In this document: piece by piece, positions 8,916-13,485 of the stretch
Numbering within the stretch: the stretch's first letter is position 1
How the letters are laid out: every line of letters begins with the position of its first letter
Source: XN24 sp964413755
Lineage (GTDB): Bacteria > Pseudomonadota > Gammaproteobacteria > Steroidobacterales > XN24
Reading direction: 5' to 3'
Length of the DNA: 13,485 bases
Assembly (NCBI GenBank): GCA_964413755.1
Contig: CAYPTW010000069.1
Location: 1-13,485 of the forward strand
Made by a program: the position numbers and the translations under genes
The notes under the pieces: generated by a model
What the model was told of the DNA's origin: nothing
The model's input: only the letters and a program-made list of their open reading frames with translations
Database searches by the model: none

Positions 8916-9773
8916 ATGTCGCCCGCCCCGCTGCCCCAGGACCTGCCCGATGTCGTCCGCCGCGCCGTTGCCGAGGACCTCGGCCCCGGCGACGTCACGG
9001 CCGACCTGGTGCCGGCCGCGACGGTGGCGGACGCCACCGTGGTCACCCGCGAGGACGCCGTGCTTTGCGGCAGCGCCTGGTTCGACGAAGTGTTCGCGCA
9101 GCTCGATGCGGCGGTTTCGGTTCAGTGGCAGGCAGCGGACGGCGATTTCGTGACCGCCGGGAGCGAGCTGTGCCGCCTCTCCGGCCCGGCGCGCGCGTTG
9201 CTCAGCGGCGAACGCACGGCGCTCAATTTCCTGCAGACGCTGTCCGGCACCGCCACGCTGGCGCGGCGCTATGCCGAGGCGGTGGCCGGCACCGGCTGCC
9301 GCGTGCTGGATACGCGCAAGACCCTGCCCGGGCTGCGCGCGGCGCAGAAGTATGCCGTGGCCTGCGGCGGCGCCAGCAACCACCGTCGCGGCCTGTACGA
9401 CGCCGTGCTGATCAAGGAAAACCACATCATCGCGGCCGGCGGGCTGCTCGCGGCCCTGCAGGCGGCGCGCACCACCCACCCCGGGCTGGTGATCGAGATC
9501 GAGGTGGAGTCCCTCGCCGAGCTGGAACAGGCGCTCGCCGGCGCCCCGGACATCGTGCTGCTGGACAACTTCGACCTGGAGGCCCTGCGCGCGGCCGTGG
9601 CCAGCGTGCGTGCGCGCCCGGATTGCGCCACCCGGCTCGAGGCTTCCGGCAACGTCTCCCTGGACACCGTGGGGGCCATTGCGGCCACGGGCGTCGATTT
9701 CGTCTCGGCCGGGGAACTGACGAAAAACGTGCGCGCCACCGACCTTTCGATGCGCTTCAGCCTGCGTCGCTGA
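8916..9773 (+). CDS. nadC: Nicotinate-nucleotide pyrophosphorylase (quinolinate phosphoribosyltransferase)
   Basis: A 285-residue enzyme converting quinolinate and phosphoribosyl pyrophosphate to nicotinate mononucleotide, CO2 and pyrophosphate in de novo NAD synthesis. Family segments in order: AVAEDLGPGDVTADL near the N-terminus; ERTALNFLQTLSGTAT; the substrate-binding DTRKTLPGLRAAQKYAV (R134, K135); GGASNHRRGLYDAVLIKENH (H156, R157, K167); the IEIEVE and DIVLLDNF strands of the barrel; and LEASGNVSLDTV, with VDFVSAGELTKNV near the end. Length is typical. The ATG has a strong GGAGG. The neighbours are sodB (divergent) and fadE (downstream, separated by 279 bases), so it is probably a single-gene unit; no nadA or nadB is nearby. 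Confidence 0.97.
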   Translation: MSPAPLPQDLPDVVRRAVAEDLGPGDVTADLVPAATVADATVVTREDAVLCGSAWFDEVFAQLDAAVSVQWQAADGDFVTAGSELCRLSGPARALLSGERTALNFLQTLSGTATLARRYAEAVAGTGCRVLDTRKTLPGLRAAQKYAVACGGASNHRRGLYDAVLIKENHIIAAGGLLAALQAARTTHPGLVIEIEVESLAELEQALAGAPDIVLLDNFDLEALRAAVASVRARPDCATRLEASGNVSLDTVGAIAATGVDFVSAGELTKNVRATDLSMRFSLRR

Positions 9774-9951
9774 ACACTCGCCCTGCGCGCCTGTTGCAGT
9801 GCAATAAGCACGCCTGCAGGCGAGGTCCGGCCGCATAGCACCCAGCCATTACGAGGCAAGGCCTCGTGCAGCGCGTCAACGGCTGCCAGGACTGCTTTTT
9901 GCAGCGCAAAACGGGAATCCCAACGAGTGTTTGAAGCGAAGACGTAGTTGC
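9774..9951. other. Structured non-coding stretch after nadC
   Basis: I see no gene here. The stretch is crowded with inverted repeats: CTCGCC (9777-9782) with GGCGAG (9819-9824); the perfect palindrome CGCCTGCAGGCG (9811-9822); a 7-bp stem ACGAGGC-AAG-GCCTCGT (9851-9867); GCAGC/GCTGC (9868-9886); and CTGC-TTTTT-GCAG (9892-9904). None of the stems is followed directly by a long T run, so there is no textbook intrinsic terminator for nadC. The region could be a factor-dependent 3' end, a structured RNA, or an old repeat remnant. Confidence 0.4.
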
Positions 9952-9981
9952 TTGCAGGGCCGTATTTCCGTGGGTTATAAG
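9952..9981 (+). promoter_or_regulatory. Putative fadE sigma-70 promoter
   Basis: TTGCAG (9952-9957) and TATAAG (9976-9981) are separated by 18 bases, giving a start near 9988 and a leader of about 65 bases before fadE. The -10 matches the consensus at 5 of 6 positions; the -35 matches at 3 of 6. Confidence 0.45.
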
Positions 9982-10008
9982 CGGATGATGCGGCGCGGCA
10001 AATACGGC
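9959..10008. repeat. 9-bp inverted repeat bracketing the putative fadE -10 box
   Basis: GCCGTATTT (9959-9967) is repeated as its exact reverse complement AAATACGGC (10000-10008). CCG/CGG (9968-9970 and 9996-9998) extends the stem past one bulged base. The putative -10 box lies between the arms. It could be a repressor operator with two half-sites or a hairpin in the DNA or RNA; part of the sequence lies upstream of the predicted start, which favours a DNA site. Confidence 0.55.
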
Positions 10009-10052
10009 GCGACAGCGCGCTGCGCGCAACCCCGAACAGGGCGGAGGACACC

Positions 10053-12470
10053 ATGACCGTACTCACCACCATTCTGCTCACTCTCGTCGTCATTGGCGTG
10101 CTCGCCTACCGGCGCAGCAGCCTGCCCGTGTGGACCGGCGCGCTCGCCGTCCTGTTGCTGGCGGTACAGCTGGCCGGCGCAGGCCTCTCGCCGGTCCCGT
10201 GGGTCGTGTTCGCGCTGGTCGCGGGGCTGCTTAACCTCAAGCCGCTGCGCCGCACCGTGCTGAGCCGCCCGCTGCTGAAGTGGTTCAAGTCCGTGCTGCC
10301 GCCGATGTCGCAGACGGAGAAGGACGCCATCGACGCCGGCACCGTGTGGTGGGATGCCGAGCTCTTCACCGGCCGCCCGAACTGGACCTCGCTGTTGCGC
10401 ACGCCGCGTCCCGAGCTGAGCGAAGAGGAACAGGCCTACCTGGACGGGCCGGTGGAAGAGCTGTGCCGCATGCTCGACGACTGGAAGATCAACCGCGAGC
10501 TGGATGACCTGCCGCCCGAGGTGTGGGACTTCCTCGGCAAGCACCGCTTCTTCGCCATGATCATCCCGAAGGAATTCGGCGGGCTCGATTTCTCCGCGCG
10601 GGCCCAGTCCGAGATCGTGATGAAGATCGCCAGCCGCAGCGTCGCCGCCGCCGTCACGGTGATGGTGCCGAACTCGCTCGGCCCCGGCGAGCTGCTGATG
10701 CATTACGGCACGCCCGAGCAGAAGCAGCACTTCCTCCCGCGCCTGGCCAAGGGCCTGGAGATTCCGGCCTTCGCGCTCACCGGCCCCTGGGCCGGCTCCG
10801 ACGCCGGCTCGATGCCGGACGACGGCATCCTGTGCAAGGGCGAGTACAAGGGCAAGGAAGTGCTCGGCTTCCGCGTCAACTGGTCGAAGCGCTACATCAC
10901 GCTCGGCCCCATCGCCACTATTCTCGGCCTGGCCTTCAAGGCCCGTGACCCGGACGGCCTGCTTGGCGGCAAGAAGGAGCTCGGCATCACCTGCGCCCTG
11001 ATCCCGACCGACACCCCCGGGGTGGAGATCGGCCGGCGCCACAACCCGGCCGGCGCGTTCCAGAACGGGCCGAACTACGGCACGGACGTGTTCGTGCCGA
11101 TGGAATGGGTCATCGGCGGGCAGGCCCAGGTGGGCAACGGCTGGAAGATGCTCATGGACTGCCTCTCCGTGGGCCGCGCCATCTCGCTCCCGGCGCTCGG
11201 CACGGCCGGCAGCAAGATGGCGGCGCGCATGACCGGCGCCTACGCGCGGGTGCGGCGCCAGTTCAAGATCCCGATCGGCCGCTTCGAGGGCATCGAGGAG
11301 CCGCTGGCGCGCATCGCCGGCGTCACCTACCGCATGGACGCCGCGCGCGTCCTCACGGCCACCGCCCTCGCCCTCGGCGGCAAGCCTTCGGTCCTCTCGG
11401 CCATCCTCAAGTACAACAACACCGAGGGCATGCGCCAGGCGATCAATGACGCCATGGACGTGCATGCCGGCCGCGCGGTGTGCCTGGGCCCGAAGAACTA
11501 TCTCGCCCAGACCTACCAGACGGTGCCGGTAGCGATCACCGTGGAAGGGGCCAACATCCTGACGCGCAGCATGATCATCTTCGGCCAGGGCGCCATCCGC
11601 TGCCATCCCTACGTGCTGAAGGAGATGCTGGCGGCCGCCGACCCGGACGAGAGCGCCGGCCTGCAGGCCTTCGACGAGGCCTTCTTCGGCCACGCCGGGT
11701 TCACCATCAGCAACCTGGTGCGCTCCTTCGTGCTGGCGATCACCGGCGCGCGCTTCGTCAAGGCGCCGGACCTCGGCCCCACCGCGATGTACGCGCGCAA
11801 GCTGACCCGCATGAGCGCTTCTTTCGCGCTCCTCGCCGACGTCGCCATGCTCACCCTGGGCGGCGACCTGAAGCGGCGCGAGAAGCTGTCCGGCCGCTTC
11901 GCCGACATCCTCAGCCACCTGTACATGGCCTCGGCCGTGCTGAAGCGCTTCGAGGACGACGGCCGCCCGGCCGCCGACCTGCCGATCGTGCGCTGGGCGC
12001 TGGACGATTCGCTGGCCATCATCGAGGAGCGCCTCGACGGCATCCTGCGCAACTTCCCGGTGAAGGGCGTCGGCGGCTTCCTGCGGCCCTTCGTCCTGCC
12101 GCTGGGGCGGCGCTGCCGCCCGGCCTCCGACCGGCTCGGGCACGAGGTGGCGAAGCTCATGCTCAGCCCCTCGGAGACCCGCGACCGGCTCACCGCCGGC
12201 ATGTTCTTCGAGCGCAGCGAGGACGACCCGGTGGGCCTGATGGAGCTGGCGCTGGAGAAGGTCATCGCCTTCGAACCCATCGAGCGCAAGCTCGGCACGG
12301 TGGTGAACACCAGCAACATGGAGAAGGTGCTGGCCAAGGGGCTGGCGGACGGCGTGATCAACGAGCTCGAGGCCGAGACGGTGCGCGAGGCCATGGCCAT
12401 CACCACCGAGGCCATCGCCGTCGACGACTTCCCGGGGCGCAGCCGCAAGGCCGGGCAGCAGGCGGCCTGA
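10053..12470 (+). CDS. fadE: Acyl-CoA dehydrogenase, FadE type
   Basis: An 805-residue flavoprotein catalysing the first step of fatty acid beta-oxidation, acyl-CoA to trans-2-enoyl-CoA. Length and layout match E. coli FadE (814 residues) rather than the common 380-residue soluble enzymes. Three hydrophobic segments at the N-terminus (about 3-18, 26-43, 48-62, the last in PVPWVVFALVAGLLN) suggest membrane attachment. The dehydrogenase domains follow: HRFFAMIIPKEFGGLDFSA, the flavin-contact segment FALTGPWAGSDAGSMPD, and VEGANILTRSMIIFGQGAIR with the conserved E498. A FadE-specific helical C-terminal domain of about 280 residues completes the protein. GGAGG lies 5 bases before the ATG. It has its own upstream gap with a probable promoter, and converges with the NnrU-family gene. 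No other fad gene is in the window. Confidence 0.96.
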   Translation: MTVLTTILLTLVVIGVLAYRRSSLPVWTGALAVLLLAVQLAGAGLSPVPWVVFALVAGLLNLKPLRRTVLSRPLLKWFKSVLPPMSQTEKDAIDAGTVWWDAELFTGRPNWTSLLRTPRPELSEEEQAYLDGPVEELCRMLDDWKINRELDDLPPEVWDFLGKHRFFAMIIPKEFGGLDFSARAQSEIVMKIASRSVAAAVTVMVPNSLGPGELLMHYGTPEQKQHFLPRLAKGLEIPAFALTGPWAGSDAGSMPDDGILCKGEYKGKEVLGFRVNWSKRYITLGPIATILGLAFKARDPDGLLGGKKELGITCALIPTDTPGVEIGRRHNPAGAFQNGPNYGTDVFVPMEWVIGGQAQVGNGWKMLMDCLSVGRAISLPALGTAGSKMAARMTGAYARVRRQFKIPIGRFEGIEEPLARIAGVTYRMDAARVLTATALALGGKPSVLSAILKYNNTEGMRQAINDAMDVHAGRAVCLGPKNYLAQTYQTVPVAITVEGANILTRSMIIFGQGAIRCHPYVLKEMLAAADPDESAGLQAFDEAFFGHAGFTISNLVRSFVLAITGARFVKAPDLGPTAMYARKLTRMSASFALLADVAMLTLGGDLKRREKLSGRFADILSHLYMASAVLKRFEDDGRPAADLPIVRWALDDSLAIIEERLDGILRNFPVKGVGGFLRPFVLPLGRRCRPASDRLGHEVAKLMLSPSETRDRLTAGMFFERSEDDPVGLMELALEKVIAFEPIERKLGTVVNTSNMEKVLAKGLADGVINELEAETVREAMAITTEAIAVDDFPGRSRKAGQQAA

Positions 12471-12498
12471 CGGCCGCCGGGACGGGAATGCCGGGGCA

Positions 12499-12527
12499 GG
12501 CGTGCCGGTCTAGCTGACCGGCATGCC
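12499..12527. terminator. Convergent hairpin between fadE and the NnrU-family gene
   Basis: GGCGTGCCGGT (12499-12509) pairs with ACCGGCATGCC (12517-12527) over 11 positions with one mismatched or wobble pair and a 7-base loop. The loop carries the TAG stop of the minus-strand gene, so the 3' arm is coding. No T tract follows on either strand, so it may act as a transcript-end stabiliser or a weak terminator rather than a classical intrinsic one. Confidence 0.45.
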
Positions 12528-13076
12528 CACCAGCCACACGTGGCCGCCGCGGATGAGGATCATCCAGGCGGCCACGCCGATCAGCACCGCCACCAGGTCG
12601 AACACCGGTCCGTTGGGGCCGGCCGACGGTTGCCACGGGCGGCGCCACGCCGCGATCGTCACCACCAGCGCCCAGGCGAGAATGCTGCCGAACAGCACCA
12701 GGTCGGCGACGCGCCCGTTCGCCATCAGGTGCACCACGGCCCACAGAATGGTCGCCAGCAGCATGGGATGGCGCAGGCCGTCGCGGATCTTGCCCGGCAG
12801 GTAGGCCGCGACGAAGACCACCAGCACCGGCGCCATGGCCAGCGTCGCCACCATGCGCGTCCACGGCGGCGACTGCCACAGCACGGGGCTGGTCCAGCGC
12901 GCGGCGTCGTAGCCGAGCACGATGAGCACGAAGCCCGCCAGCGCCGGCAGGGAATAGACGGCCTTCCATCCCCACGGCCCGAGCCGGGCGATCATGTTCT
13001 CGCGCATGCCGGGCGCGACGACGCGGATGAGGTGGCCGCCGAGGAACAGCAACAGGCCGATGATGAGCAACGTCAT
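12510..13076 (-). CDS. NnrU family integral membrane protein
   Basis: A 188-residue protein made almost entirely of membrane helices. About six segments are visible: 1-20, 38-58, 73-95, 103-119, 121-143 and 158-180. The N-terminus TLLIIGLLLFLGGHLI and the segment around RHPMLLATILWAVVHLMANG match the NnrU family, with candidate conserved histidines H15, H103 and H116. NnrU was first linked to nitrite/nitric oxide respiration, and the same superfamily includes plant zeta-carotene isomerase Z-ISO, which binds haem through histidines. No denitrification or carotenoid gene is visible here, so the function is open; a haem-binding membrane protein is an inference. GGAG lies about 9 bases upstream of the ATG. 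It lies 50 bases downstream of the EAL gene on the same strand, and its 3' end faces fadE. Confidence 0.85.
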   Translation of the reverse strand: MTLLIIGLLLFLGGHLIRVVAPGMRENMIARLGPWGWKAVYSLPALAGFVLIVLGYDAARWTSPVLWQSPPWTRMVATLAMAPVLVVFVAAYLPGKIRDGLRHPMLLATILWAVVHLMANGRVADLVLFGSILAWALVVTIAAWRRPWQPSAGPNGPVFDLVAVLIGVAAWMILIRGGHVWLVGMPVS

Positions 13077-13126
13077 GACGCGGACTCCGCCGGAAAACAG
13101 GCCGCGAGTTTAGCAGCCGCCCCGCG
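13077..13126 (-). promoter_or_regulatory. Gap upstream of the NnrU-family gene
   Basis: This 50-base gap contains one -10-like box, TAAACT (13112-13107), without a matching -35, and the NnrU ribosome binding site. A short stem CCCGC/GCGGG (13121-13134) spans the stop codon of the upstream EAL gene but has no T tract. Both co-transcription with the EAL gene and a separate weak promoter are possible. Confidence 0.3.
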
Positions 13127-13485
13127 TCAGCGGGCGTTACGCACGGCGTACTCGGGGTCCATGATGCGACGCGGCTCGCCCACCCCGTAGCCCTGGGCGT
13201 AGTCCACGCCCATGCCGCGGAGCATGGTGATGAGTTCCTTGTTCTCGACGAACTCGGCGATGGTCTTCTTGCCCGTGAGGTGCCCGATCTCGTTGATCGA
13301 GCGCACCATCTCGCGATCGATCGGATCGTGCAGGATCTCTTTCACGAAGCTGCCGTCGATCTTGAGGAAGTCCACCGGGAAGTGCTTCAGGTAGCCGAAG
13401 GAGGACAGGCCGGTGCCGAAGTCGTCCAGGGCGAACTTGCAGCCCAGTTCCTTGAGCGAGTTGATGACGCGGTTGGCCTGCGAAT
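13127..13485 (-). CDS. EAL-domain protein, C-terminal part (probable cyclic-di-GMP phosphodiesterase)
   Basis: The last 118 residues of a protein that begins beyond the right edge; there is no internal start to justify a shorter gene. They cover the second half of an EAL domain, which hydrolyses cyclic di-GMP to pGpG. The metal-binding pair is in ALDDFGTGLSS, the catalytic-site lysine in FLKIDGSFV, a conserved glutamate in IAEFVEN, and the late glutamine in YAQGYGVGEP. These residues suggest an active enzyme, but the EAL signature itself is outside the window. IAEFVE replaces the commoner IAEGVE. Any PAS, GGDEF or membrane sensor domains upstream cannot be seen. The domain ends within about 15 residues of the C-terminus, so nothing follows it. 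Confidence 0.9.
   Translation of the reverse strand, partial: SQANRVINSLKELGCKFALDDFGTGLSSFGYLKHFPVDFLKIDGSFVKEILHDPIDREMVRSINEIGHLTGKKTIAEFVENKELITMLRGMGVDYAQGYGVGEPRRIMDPEYAVRNAR

Noticed and set aside
9892..9904. CTGC-TTTTT-GCAG as an intrinsic terminator for nadC
   Set aside because: The T run is the loop of the hairpin, not its tail, so it does not have the layout of an intrinsic terminator.
9975..12143. 722-codon minus-strand frame opposite fadE
   Set aside because: Low-complexity shadow translation, and it would run through the fadE promoter region; FadE motifs on the plus strand are unambiguous.

Overview
This is a high-GC stretch of ordinary bacterial chromosome. The gene set points to a gammaproteobacterium: a homodimeric-type pyruvate dehydrogenase E1 (AceE) with AceF, a class II dihydroorotase next to RNase T, a monothiol CGFS glutaredoxin, an iron superoxide dismutase, and an 805-residue membrane-type FadE acyl-CoA dehydrogenase. 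I cannot name the genus. No transposase, integrase, phage gene, CRISPR array, tRNA or rRNA is visible, and every gene has the same GC-rich third-position bias, so nothing looks recently acquired.

Layout. 1-4372 (minus strand): the aceE-aceF-lpd operon for the pyruvate dehydrogenase complex. Gaps are 2 and 9 bases, and the window cuts lpd after its N-terminal lipoyl domain. 4373-4553: divergent control region. 4554-7746 (plus): three genes with 4-base overlaps, encoding an M17 leucyl aminopeptidase, PyrC and RNase T, closed by a strong hairpin terminator that also serves the opposing unit. 7824-8758 (minus): sodB then grxD, an oxidative-stress and iron-sulfur pair. 8759-8915: divergent sodB/nadC control region. 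8916-9773 (plus): nadC of NAD synthesis. 9774-10052: a 279-base gap rich in inverted repeats, holding a likely fadE promoter. 10053-12470 (plus): fadE for fatty acid beta-oxidation. 12510-13076 (minus): a six-helix NnrU-family membrane protein. 13127-13485 (minus): the C-terminal part of an EAL-domain protein, probably a cyclic-di-GMP phosphodiesterase, running off the right edge.

The genes fall into separate housekeeping modules: acetyl-CoA supply from pyruvate and from fatty acids, pyrimidine and NAD synthesis, RNA maturation, and superoxide defence. I found no convincing undescribed multi-gene system. The best leads are small control elements: a hairpin that would cover the aceE ribosome binding site, a 9-bp inverted repeat bracketing the putative fadE -10 box, a hairpin near the start of the sodB transcript, and an NnrU-family gene beside an EAL gene with no nitrogen-oxide genes in view.
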